From: Bacteroidales bacterium
GTDB taxonomy: Bacteria > Bacteroidota > Bacteroidia > Bacteroidales > UBA932
Direction: 5' to 3'
DNA length: 44,290 nucleotides
NCBI GenBank assembly: GCA_017473705.1
Contig: JAFUJQ010000038.1
Location: forward strand, 1 to 44,290
The position numbers and the translations under genes are program-made. This document shows, piece by piece, positions 7,406 to 15,417 of the stretch. The stretch's first letter is position 1, and the number at the start of each line of letters is the position of its first letter. The notes below the pieces were generated by a model. The model made no database searches, was not told where the DNA came from, and saw only the letters and a program-made list of their open reading frames with translations.

Positions 7406-9118
7406 ATGAATGCGAGGATTGAGAAATTCAGAGAAGAACTGAACAGGGTCTTTGATGATGATCTGCACACTAAACAATGGCATAATTACGTGGATTATGC
7501 CATCATCGGTCTTATTGTCATTTCTACGATAGAAGTTTTCCTGTCCACATATGACGGCATCGTTGAACGTTATGGCAAATGGCTGCATTTTGTGGATTAT
7601 TTCACCACGATATTCTTTACGATAGAGGTCAGTCTCAGAATCTGGTGTGCAGACCTGCTTGATGAGAAGTATAAAGGTTTCTGGGGAAGAGTCAGGTATT
7701 GCTTCTCATTTTATGGACTGATAGACATCCTGTCTACATATCCGTTCTACCTGAGCTTCTTCATGAAGGTTCCATATGCTGCTCTGAAGGCTCTGCGAAT
7801 CGCCCGCCTTCTCCGTATCTTCAGATACATGAAGGCGTTCAACATCCTGTCTCGCGCGATAAAGGCAAAGAAGCAGGAGATGATCGTGTCGCTGCAGTTC
7901 CTCACGATTGTGACGCTGATCCTTTCTTTCGTGCTTTTCTTTGTCGAGCACGCGGCGCAGCCTGAAGTCTATGACAACGGATGGACATCAGTCGTATGGG
8001 CTTTTGCTCAGTATATCGGCGATCCTGGCGGGTTTGCCGACACTCCTCCGATCACATTCACGGGCAGGATCATCGCCTGCATCATCGGTGTGCTTGGAAT
8101 CGCAATCTTCGCAGTGCCAGCCGGTCTTATAGGATCGGCATTCACCGAAGTCATGGATGCGGATAAAGAGGATGAGCACATCAAGAACAATATTGAAAGA
8201 ATACGTCATTCGTTCAAATTTGAAAAGGATCAGCAGCATACCAACCTTTTCCATGTCCCGAGATATCAGCCCGTCGATACGATACTGACGCGAAAGTTCA
8301 TTCCACAGATCGATATCATCAAGGCAGTGGAGGCCTCAGACTGCTTCCATCTATACAATCTTGCCTCTTCTTTGAACCGAAATGACAAGCCGGAAGATAA
8401 AATTGTAGTCATCAACTATCTGAAGAATACTCCTTACGGATGTTGCATAGACCGAGGCTCAAAAGTTACGATAGTGTTTACTTCAGGCCCGACAGAACCG
8501 ATGACAGGATGGTTTGCATATCATATAGCTAAACTTGGCGGATTCAACTATGTCTCAAAAGAGATTGAAGTTGACGCAGATAATCCCGTTACATATTATA
8601 ATATAGAAGATGAAGCTGCTTGTCCGAATATGAGGCTTTTCCTTGATGATATAAATCGCCTGACTTCAAGACCGGGTTCATGGGCGATACCTGTCCTTGG
8701 AGCTGTAGGGCTGATGTCTCGTCCTACGAAGATTCATTTCTGCTATAATACTGTCAAGCACGATGCCGGTTATGATGATCCGGATGCTAGGATAGCTGAT
8801 TATCAGACATTTGATTCGCTGTATTTAAAAGTGGCAGATGTAATGGATGTAAGATATGACTTGAAGTGTGACAGGAATGAATGGTATGCTGTCCAGAAAG
8901 AAAAGAATATTGCATATCACATAAATGCAGAAAATGTATTTACTTTGCGTGTAGAAGCATATCTGTTTACCTTTGATAACCGCTACCTGGAGATTGTCAA
9001 AACCCTTGCAGATGCTTTCAATGGGGCTTTGGAGCCTGAAATCAGGAAAGAACTTCCTTGTGAGATGCTGAACAGACGGATAGGCTATGACTTTGGATTT
9101 AGCGATTATATCAATTAG
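7406..9118 (+). CDS. Voltage-sensor ion channel with non-canonical pore and novel C-terminal domain
   Basis: A six-helix ion-transport-type membrane protein of 570 aa. S4 is clear, with charges every third residue (K128, R131, R134, R137, R140, K143). S6 has the bacterial Kv-like IAIFAVPAGLIGSAF (232-246). Where Kv channels carry TVGYGD, this pore loop reads AQYIGDPGGF (201-210) before TPP, so potassium selectivity cannot be assumed. Residues about 290-570 form a cytoplasmic domain shared with the channel at 9899 and unfamiliar to me, with the signature PYGCCIDRGSKVTI. It is probably co-transcribed with the barrel gene and the second channel. Confidence 0.85.
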   Translation: MNARIEKFREELNRVFDDDLHTKQWHNYVDYAIIGLIVISTIEVFLSTYDGIVERYGKWLHFVDYFTTIFFTIEVSLRIWCADLLDEKYKGFWGRVRYCFSFYGLIDILSTYPFYLSFFMKVPYAALKALRIARLLRIFRYMKAFNILSRAIKAKKQEMIVSLQFLTIVTLILSFVLFFVEHAAQPEVYDNGWTSVVWAFAQYIGDPGGFADTPPITFTGRIIACIIGVLGIAIFAVPAGLIGSAFTEVMDADKEDEHIKNNIERIRHSFKFEKDQQHTNLFHVPRYQPVDTILTRKFIPQIDIIKAVEASDCFHLYNLASSLNRNDKPEDKIVVINYLKNTPYGCCIDRGSKVTIVFTSGPTEPMTGWFAYHIAKLGGFNYVSKEIEVDADNPVTYYNIEDEAACPNMRLFLDDINRLTSRPGSWAIPVLGAVGLMSRPTKIHFCYNTVKHDAGYDDPDARIADYQTFDSLYLKVADVMDVRYDLKCDRNEWYAVQKEKNIAYHINAENVFTLRVEAYLFTFDNRYLEIVKTLADAFNGALEPEIRKELPCEMLNRRIGYDFGFSDYIN

Positions 9119-9133
9119 CAGATAGTGCAGACT

Positions 9134-9889
9134 ATGAAAAAACTATTATTTGTATTGTGTGCCATTTGCGCATCATTGGGAATGCAGGCACAGGATGAGG
9201 CGAGCTTTACGGCTGACAGGCCTGGAGCGTCTACTGGCCCTGGCGTTGTAGGTCATAATGTGATACAGCTTGAGCAGGGACTCCAGTATGATGGTGATGG
9301 CGGGGCAGGAACAATTACTTTCAGCAATACATTGCTCCGATATGGATTATTCCCGGGAATGGAGCTCCGAATCGGAGGAGATGGTTTCCTATATCAGGAC
9401 GATGTCCTGAACAATGGATTCAAGGCTGCATTTTCTGGCTTGAGCTTCGGAACGAAGATTCAGTGCTTCGAGGGCAGGGGAGCCATACCGGCGCTTTCTG
9501 TCATGGCAGACTTCTCCATCCCTCATACAGCCAGCGAGGGCTTTAATGTCGACCATCTTGCACCTTCATTGTATCTCCTTTTCGAAAATCCGGTGACCGA
9601 TTGGTTCAGTATAGGATACAACGTCGGAGCAGAATGGGATGGAACCCTTCCGTCCGCGACCACATTTGCTGCGCTTTGCCTTGGTTTCAGCCTGACGGAC
9701 AACCTCGGATGCTTTGCCGAAAGCTACAATTATTTCGGAAGCCTGGGAAATGTATACGCAATGGATTTCGGATTCAACCTTATGGTCGGCAGGAAGGTGC
9801 AGCTTGACATAGCGGCAAATGTAGACCTTCAGCATCCGGCCCAGAGCTGGGCGATAAGCTGCGGCGTAGCATGGCAGATCAATAAATAA
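9134..9889 (+). CDS. Outer-membrane beta-barrel protein (transporter/phenol_MetA_deg-like)
   Basis: A signal peptide (MKKLLFVLCAICASLGMQAQ) precedes a roughly 230-aa barrel rich in alternating aromatic and small residues, ending with a strand-like VAWQINK. ADRPGASTGPGVV near the mature N-terminus is typical of the annotated 'transporter' barrels related to meta-pathway phenol-degradation proteins. I chose ATG 9134; the GTG at 9125 would add three residues before the signal peptide. It lies between two paralogous inner-membrane channel genes, which suggests passage of a solute or ion across both membranes, but this is inference. Confidence 0.8.
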   Translation: MKKLLFVLCAICASLGMQAQDEASFTADRPGASTGPGVVGHNVIQLEQGLQYDGDGGAGTITFSNTLLRYGLFPGMELRIGGDGFLYQDDVLNNGFKAAFSGLSFGTKIQCFEGRGAIPALSVMADFSIPHTASEGFNVDHLAPSLYLLFENPVTDWFSIGYNVGAEWDGTLPSATTFAALCLGFSLTDNLGCFAESYNYFGSLGNVYAMDFGFNLMVGRKVQLDIAANVDLQHPAQSWAISCGVAWQINK

Positions 9890-9898
9890 ACTTGACAT

Positions 9899-11599
9899 AT
9901 GACTGAATTTCAGAAGATAAGAAGAGCCATTGCAAATGCTCTGGATGACGAGAAGAACACTTTGGTGGACAGGATTGTCGACTGGACTGTCATTGCGCTG
10001 ATTCTTATCAGCAGCATTGAGGTCTTTTTGTCGACCTTCCCGGCTGTAAATGAGAAGCTTGGTGGAGTATTGAACTTCATCGACATATTCACGACTGTTA
10101 TCTTTACAATCGAAGTCACACTGCGAATATGGCTGGCTGGAGACATCAATCCAAAATATAAGGGATTCAAGGGCAGACTGAAATACTGCTTCAGTTTCTA
10201 TGGATTCCTGGATATCATTGCGACGTATCCGTTCTACCTTGGATTCTTCTTCCCGATTCCATATTCTGCATTCAAGGTTCTTCGAATTGCTCGTCTGCTC
10301 AGGATTTTCAGGTATATGACTTCCTTCAAGCTCCTGAAGGCGGCTTTCATGTCGAAGAAGGCGGAGCTGGCGGTGTCTCTTCAGTTCCTGTGCATAATAA
10401 CGCTTATTCTTTCTTTTGTGCTTTTCTTTGTTGAGAACAAGGTGCAGCCGGATGTTTATAAAAACGGGTGGAAGGCTGTCTTATGGGCTTTCAATCAATA
10501 TATCAAAGATCCGGGAGGACTTGCATACACACCTCCGATCTCGATGATCGGAAAACTGATTGCCGTGGCGATCGGTATCTTGAAGATAGCGATCTTTGCA
10601 GTTCCGGCCGGTCTTATCGGCTCCGGCTTCCTTCAGGCTGTGAATGCTGAGAAAGAGAAGGAGAATCTCAAGAACATTTCAGACAAGCTTCACCAGGCAT
10701 TCGAGAGGACTCCTGATGTCTATACAGGATTCTTCCTGTCGCCGATGAGCCTTCCGTTTGGAAACATTCAGGCCTCTCAGGGGCTTGCAGAGGCCGATAT
10801 ATTCAAGGCAGTAGATATTGCAGAAGATTTCAGGGTCGTGAACCTTGCCATCACTCGTCCAATAGACACGATTACTCCAGACAAGCTGGCGATAGAACAT
10901 TTCGTCCTCAATCGTCCTTACGGATGTTTCATAAACAGGGGATCAAAGGTTACAATTGTTGCTCCAACCAGCAGCATGGACCCTGCGATCGGATACTATG
11001 CATATTATCTGGCAAAGATTGGTGGATTCAACCTTGTCAGCCGCGAGCTTGGCGTATCACGCCCATACAGATCGTTCTATAACCAGACTTACAAAGGGGA
11101 TGTACCGGGCTTGAATGAATTTATGGGAGACATCAATTCCTTGACTTCAGAAAATGGTACATGGGTGATCACTCTTCTGCCGTCAAGCGGTAACAAGGAA
11201 CCGGAATTCCCGACAAGCATTCACCTTGCATATGGTGGAGCAAAGGGAGACGAGACCTTCAATGGATCCGATCTGCTTGTCAAGGATGTCCAGCTTGCTG
11301 AGAAACTCTTCTCTGAAATCGAATCGTCTATGGATGACTCGTTCGGATTGAAGACAGACAGGCAGAGATATCATGACACGACAAGTCCTGACCTGTTCAT
11401 GCGCAAGCTTGATAATACTCAGAATATCAATGCATTCGTTCTCCGCATTTCATGGAGTGCCTTCCTTTGGAATGCAAGGAAGATCCAGATGGCGAAGGAA
11501 CTGGCGGATGTCATCAACAGAAACATCGGCAATCCTGACCACGTCATATCTCCGGAACTGAAGGAAAAGGCAATCGGATTTGCTGATTATTCCGATTAA
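9899..11599 (+). CDS. Second voltage-sensor ion channel paralogue
   Basis: At 566 aa it is closely related in layout and sequence to the protein at 7406. S4 is VLRIARLLRIFRYM (127-140). S6 is KIAIFAVPAGLIGSGF. The pore loop reads NQYIKDPGGL (199-208) before AYTPP, again without a TVGYG filter. The C-terminal domain has RPYGCFINRGSKVTI and YYLAKIGGFNLVSREL, matching the paralogue. Conservation of the xYIxDPGG loop in both copies argues that it is functional and not a damaged filter. The stop codon overlaps the stop of the convergent gene by four bases. Confidence 0.85.
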   Translation: MTEFQKIRRAIANALDDEKNTLVDRIVDWTVIALILISSIEVFLSTFPAVNEKLGGVLNFIDIFTTVIFTIEVTLRIWLAGDINPKYKGFKGRLKYCFSFYGFLDIIATYPFYLGFFFPIPYSAFKVLRIARLLRIFRYMTSFKLLKAAFMSKKAELAVSLQFLCIITLILSFVLFFVENKVQPDVYKNGWKAVLWAFNQYIKDPGGLAYTPPISMIGKLIAVAIGILKIAIFAVPAGLIGSGFLQAVNAEKEKENLKNISDKLHQAFERTPDVYTGFFLSPMSLPFGNIQASQGLAEADIFKAVDIAEDFRVVNLAITRPIDTITPDKLAIEHFVLNRPYGCFINRGSKVTIVAPTSSMDPAIGYYAYYLAKIGGFNLVSRELGVSRPYRSFYNQTYKGDVPGLNEFMGDINSLTSENGTWVITLLPSSGNKEPEFPTSIHLAYGGAKGDETFNGSDLLVKDVQLAEKLFSEIESSMDDSFGLKTDRQRYHDTTSPDLFMRKLDNTQNINAFVLRISWSAFLWNARKIQMAKELADVINRNIGNPDHVISPELKEKAIGFADYSD

Positions 11600-12714
11600 T
11601 TCATCCGGAATTCTTCGATAATGTCTACGATCTCATCGACCGAGTCGGTGATCGAGAGAAGCAGGTTGTTGTAGCGTCCCTTTTCAATGAGATGCTGCAT
11701 CAGCCTGTATACCGGCATCTCCTCTGTCCAGAACTTTGAGTCAAGGAAGACCATCGGGCTGGCATATCCGAAGCTCAGGTAATGGTTCTGAACTGCATCC
11801 TGGAAGATCTCCTGCATGGTGCCGGCGCTGCCCGGCGAATATATCACACCGCCTTTGGCGATAGTCAGGATTGTGTCCTCGCGAGTGCTGTTGTCGAAGT
11901 ATTTTGCAATATGAGTGGCGAAAGGAGTTGCAGGCTCATGCCCATACAGCCATGTAGGGACGCCGAGGCTGACATATGACGAGGCAGGGAAGCGCTCCAT
12001 TACTTTGAATGCTGTGTCAAGCCACTCTCTGTCCTTATAAGACGGTGCGACCGAGAGCATCTGCAAGGCTTCATCAACCTCCTCGTCGGTCCTTCCGGCC
12101 ATCCAGGCTCCGAGATGCGTCGCCTCCATGGCTCCCGGCCCTCCACCACTCACCATAAGGCTGCCTCCTTCTGTGAGCTTCTTGCTGAGCATCACCACTT
12201 TGCGATAACTATCGTCACATCTTAACAGTCCGTGTCCACCCATTACTCCCACAACGCTTTTCTCTTCGAATGCTCTGAGAAAATCGTCTATCCCGTCATT
12301 TATCGAATGGTCATGCAGGATGCGTACCAGAGTCTCCTTTATGTCTCCGGTCTGTTTGCCTGCAGCAAGATAGTGTTCATATACCTTGCTGTCATAGCAT
12401 TCCTTATAAGAGTCAGGATCGCCTGTGCGATATCCCTCGTATAGCGATGCGGCATTATACAGACCGCTTCTGAACACTCGGAAAGGAAGGTCATTGAATC
12501 GTGGTATGATCATGCAGGTCTCATCGATGCATTCCTGCATGTCATCGACACCATATCCTCCTAAAAAGATGCAGTCAGAATAACGGCATTTCATGGCTTC
12601 TTCCATCACTGGCCTGAAGTCTATAGCCTGAAAGGCGTAATGCCTGAGCGTTCCGCCGGCTTCGACCGCAGTGCGAAGCGCTTCTATATTTTCAATCTCT
12701 TTATATCTGTTCAT
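11596..12714 (-). CDS. LOG/TIGR00730-like Rossmann-fold protein
   Basis: A 372-aa cytoplasmic protein starting MNRYKEIENIEALR at ATG 12714; an upstream in-frame ATG is disfavoured. The motifs VSGGGPGAMEA and SPGSAGTMQEIFQ are those of the lysine-decarboxylase-like/LOG superfamily (GGGxGxMxA and PGGxGTxxE). Those enzymes release cytokinin-type bases or cleave nucleotide monophosphates. It is longer than classic LOG (about 190 aa), with an N-terminal extension of some 150 residues, so its substrate is unclear; nucleotide-5'-monophosphate nucleosidase activity (PpnN-like) is possible. Confidence 0.8.
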   Translation of the reverse strand: MNRYKEIENIEALRTAVEAGGTLRHYAFQAIDFRPVMEEAMKCRYSDCIFLGGYGVDDMQECIDETCMIIPRFNDLPFRVFRSGLYNAASLYEGYRTGDPDSYKECYDSKVYEHYLAAGKQTGDIKETLVRILHDHSINDGIDDFLRAFEEKSVVGVMGGHGLLRCDDSYRKVVMLSKKLTEGGSLMVSGGGPGAMEATHLGAWMAGRTDEEVDEALQMLSVAPSYKDREWLDTAFKVMERFPASSYVSLGVPTWLYGHEPATPFATHIAKYFDNSTREDTILTIAKGGVIYSPGSAGTMQEIFQDAVQNHYLSFGYASPMVFLDSKFWTEEMPVYRLMQHLIEKGRYNNLLLSITDSVDEIVDIIEEFRMN

Positions 12715-12732
12715 ACAATGACCTTTATGATA

Positions 12733-12792
12733 CAAAATTAATAATTTTCTCATTCAAGGCACAGAAATTGACTTTGCGAATGCGTAAATTTG
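12733..12792. promoter_or_regulatory. Candidate divergent promoter -7 boxes
   Basis: In the gap between divergent genes, TAATTTTG reads on the minus strand (12740-12733) towards the LOG-like gene and TAAATTTG on the plus strand (12785-12792) towards the lipoprotein gene. Both fit TAnnTTTG. The matching upstream TTTG boxes are weak, so only the -7 elements are supported. Confidence 0.35.
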
Positions 12793-12813
12793 ATTAATTA
12801 AAAATTACGGGTT

Positions 12814-13374
12814 ATGAGAAAATTAATGTTAGTAGTGTCTTTTGTGGCAGCAATCGCCGCTATGACCGCTTGTAAGAATGATAAGGCCGAAAGGCAGGCA
12901 ATGAATGAACCGATGCGTCAGGAACGTCAGTTCATGGACCAGGCAATCAAGCATCGCAGTCCAGATGTGCAGAGAGTGGATATAATTGACAGCACTGTGG
13001 TCTATACCCATATTTATGATGGTATTATCGATATCAAGGCATATTCCTTTGATGGTGACGTATGTGTTGAAGCTGAAAGAGTCTATACATTCCCAAATCA
13101 GATGATGGCTCTGCGTCACTACAGAAATGCCATCGAGAAGGCAGAATTGTATGATAATATCGAACTCTTTGAGAATCAGGTTAAGTATGACTTGAAAAAG
13201 AGTCAGCATGAGTTCGAGACCAAAGGACTTACCAAGGAACAGCTGAAAGCGAAGTTCGACAAGCAGATCAGCAAGGCTAAGGCCGATGAAGAATCATGCA
13301 AGGACTGTATCAAGAAAGACGGTCAGAAGATAAAGGATGACTTCAAGAAAGGGATGAAACATCACAAGAAATAA
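12814..13374 (+). CDS. Small lipoprotein of unknown function
   Basis: A 186-aa protein with a lipoprotein signal (MRKLMLVVSFVAAIAAMTAC), so it is probably attached to a membrane by Cys20. The middle has strand-like sequence with VYTHIYDGIIDIKAYSFDGD, and the C-terminal third is a Lys-rich helix ending KKGMKHHKK. No family was recognised. It is monocistronic, closed by the hairpin at 13392. Confidence 0.8.
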   Translation: MRKLMLVVSFVAAIAAMTACKNDKAERQAMNEPMRQERQFMDQAIKHRSPDVQRVDIIDSTVVYTHIYDGIIDIKAYSFDGDVCVEAERVYTFPNQMMALRHYRNAIEKAELYDNIELFENQVKYDLKKSQHEFETKGLTKEQLKAKFDKQISKAKADEESCKDCIKKDGQKIKDDFKKGMKHHKK

Positions 13375-13391
13375 TCAGGACGGTGATATAT

Positions 13392-13429
13392 AAAAATCAG
13401 GGACCCCGAAAAAAAGGTCCCTGATTTTT
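13392..13429. terminator. Bidirectional intrinsic terminator
   Basis: A perfect 14-bp stem (13392-13405 with 13416-13429), A-rich on the left and T-rich on the right, works in both directions between the lipoprotein gene and rho. The rho TAA stop (13430-13428) lies within the stem. Confidence 0.9.
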
Positions 13430-15224
13430 ATATGTCATCGTCCTGTAGGAACTGCAGAAGCTCTTCGTTTGTCTTCCATTTGTTCATCCTTGTCTGGAGG
13501 AGTTCCATCGCTTCGATGCATGTCATGTCAGCAAGGAACTTGCGCATTACCCAGATGCGGTTTGCCACTGCAGGGGAGTAGAGGAGGTCGTCACGACGTG
13601 TACTTGAAAGTGTGACGTCAACTGCAGGGAAGATTCGCTTGTTAGAAAGCCTTCTGTCAAGCTGAAGCTCCATGTTACCTGTTCCCTTGAATTCCTCGAA
13701 GATCACCTCGTCCATTTTTGAACCGGTCTCTGTGAGCGCAGTAGCAAGAATGGTGAGTGAACCACCGTTCTCGATGTTACGTGCGGCTCCGAAGAATCTC
13801 TTCGGCTTGTGGAGTGCGTTCGCATCCACACCACCTGAAAGGACCTTACCTGATGCTGGCTGTACTGTGTTGTAGGCACGTGCAAGACGGGTAATTGAGT
13901 CAAGGAGAATCACAACGTCGTGTCCGCACTCTACCATTCTCTTGGCCTTCTCGAGTACCATGTTGGCAACCTTCACATGTCTTTCAGCAGGTTCGTCGAA
14001 TGTTGACGCCACTACTTCCGCCTTTACGCTGCGAGCCATGTCGGTAACCTCTTCCGGACGCTCGTCAATCAGAAGCACAATCATGTACACTTCAGGATGG
14101 TTGTCTGCGATTGCGTTTGCAATTGACTTCAGGAGCATTGTCTTACCGGTCTTCGGCTGCGCTACGATAAGTCCGCGCTGTCCCTTTCCTATAGGTGTGA
14201 ACATGTCTACGATTCGGCATGACATGTCATTGTGGCCCTTGCCAAGAAGGTTGAATTTCTCGTCTGGGAAAAGAGGCGTGAGGAAATCGAACGGAATCCT
14301 GTCTCTGATGAACTCTGGAGTGCGTCCGTTGATGTACTTGATTCTTACGAGAGGGAAGTATTTATCTCCAGCCTTTGGCGGCTTGATCTCTCCTGTTACT
14401 GTGTCACCGGTCTTGAGAGCGTGCTGTTTGATCTGATACTGTGATACATAGATATCATCCGGAGAGTTCAGATAGTTATAGTCTGATGATCTGAGGAAGC
14501 CATATCCGTCAGGCATGATTTCGAGAACACCTGTGGCTTCTACGACGCCTTCGAATTCAGGAGCCTGCTCCTGCTTCGGTTTCTGTTCCTGTTTTGGCTG
14601 CTGCTCGTTCTTCTGCGGCTGCTCAGGTTTAGCAGGCTGAGGCTTATGCTCGCGCTTCTGCTCCTGCAGCTGTTCCGGTTTTGTTTCCTCCACAGGCTCC
14701 TGGACTGTCTGCACTTCTTCTGCTGCCGGTTTTGCTCCCTTCTTGATTCTTGCTCTTTTCTGCCTTGGCTGCTTAGGCTCGTCTGGCTTGGTATCGGTCT
14801 CTTCAGCCTTAGTCTCTTCTGGCTTTACCTCTTCCACCTTAGGCTCCTCAGGCTGAACCTTGTCCTCTGCCTTCTTCGGCTTTCTTCCACGCTTCTTAGG
14901 CTGTGGAGCAGGCTGAGGAACTTCTTCAACCGGAGCGGCCTTCTCTATCTTTTCTGCTGCCGGAGTCTCTGTTGCAGGCTTGGCCTCTGCAGGGGTCTCC
15001 TTTACTGGTGCAGCAGCTGCCTTCTCTTTCTTCGGACGGCCTCTGCCTCTCTTCTTCTCCGGCTTTTCCGGAGCATTTTTGGCGTTGATTGCCGCTTCGT
15101 GATCAAGAATAGCATAGACGAGGTCCTCTTTCTCCATTCGCTTGTAACCTTTTACTTCAAGTTCTGACGCAATGGTACGGAGCTGCTCCAAGTCCATTTC
15201 TTTCAAATCATTCTTGTTGTGCAT
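13428..15224 (-). CDS. rho: Transcription termination factor Rho with long disordered insert
   Basis: An RNA helicase that ends transcription. Residues 1-47 are the Rho N-terminal helical domain. Residues 48-223 are a Lys/Pro/Glu/Gln-rich disordered insert with AT-hook-like [10 protein letters not shown] and KKRGRKPKK. The RNA-binding cold-shock domain follows ([14 protein letters not shown]), then the ATPase with Walker A QPKTGKT (356-362) and [13 protein letters not shown]. At 598 aa it is far longer than E. coli Rho (419 aa); such inserts are known in Bacteroidota and have been linked to condensate formation in Bacteroides. ATG 15224 has its own promoter. Confidence 0.98.
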   Translation of the reverse strand: MHNKNDLKEMDLEQLRTIASELEVKGYKRMEKEDLVYAILDHEAAINAKNAPEKPEKKRGRGRPKKEKAAAAPVKETPAEAKPATETPAAEKIEKAAPVEEVPQPAPQPKKRGRKPKKAEDKVQPEEPKVEEVKPEETKAEETDTKPDEPKQPRQKRARIKKGAKPAAEEVQTVQEPVEETKPEQLQEQKREHKPQPAKPEQPQKNEQQPKQEQKPKQEQAPEFEGVVEATGVLEIMPDGYGFLRSSDYNYLNSPDDIYVSQYQIKQHALKTGDTVTGEIKPPKAGDKYFPLVRIKYINGRTPEFIRDRIPFDFLTPLFPDEKFNLLGKGHNDMSCRIVDMFTPIGKGQRGLIVAQPKTGKTMLLKSIANAIADNHPEVYMIVLLIDERPEEVTDMARSVKAEVVASTFDEPAERHVKVANMVLEKAKRMVECGHDVVILLDSITRLARAYNTVQPASGKVLSGGVDANALHKPKRFFGAARNIENGGSLTILATALTETGSKMDEVIFEEFKGTGNMELQLDRRLSNKRIFPAVDVTLSSTRRDDLLYSPAVANRIWVMRKFLADMTCIEAMELLQTRMNKWKTNEELLQFLQDDDI

Positions 15225-15341
15225 AAATTTATTTGTAATGATTAATCTTCTGATTTTGCCCTAAAATGAACGGGCTGAAAATGATGTAGCAAAATGCTTG
15301 CTAAAAGGGAATGTGCATACCCAAAAATCGCTTGGGATTCA

Positions 15342-15372
15342 CAAAGATAAGCAAAAAAAGACAATCTGCAAC
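15342..15372 (-). promoter_or_regulatory. rho promoter
   Basis: On the minus strand GTTG (15372-15369), a 19-base spacer and TATCTTTG (15349-15342) match the Bacteroidota consensus. The predicted leader of rho is about 110 bases and includes a small hairpin (CCCAA/TTGGG). Confidence 0.65.
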
Positions 15373-15382
15373 CTGTAAATGT

Positions 15383-15412
15383 AAAAAAGTATGCACTTGA
15401 AGTGTGCATACT
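15383..15412 (-). terminator. Intrinsic terminator after lptD
   Basis: Read on the minus strand, the hairpin AGTATGCAC...GTGCATACT (15412-15388) is followed by six T residues (15388-15383), a few bases beyond the lptD stop and just upstream of the rho promoter. Confidence 0.85.
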
Positions 15413-15417
15413 TATGT

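Noticed and set aside
7406-11599. Ordinary voltage-gated potassium channels
   Set aside because: The TVGYG filter is absent in both copies, so potassium selectivity should not be assigned.
12773-12792. Complete promoter TTTG...TAAATTTG for the lipoprotein gene
   Set aside because: Only eight bases separate the TTTG at 12773-12776 from the -7 box; a proper spacing of about 19 is missing.
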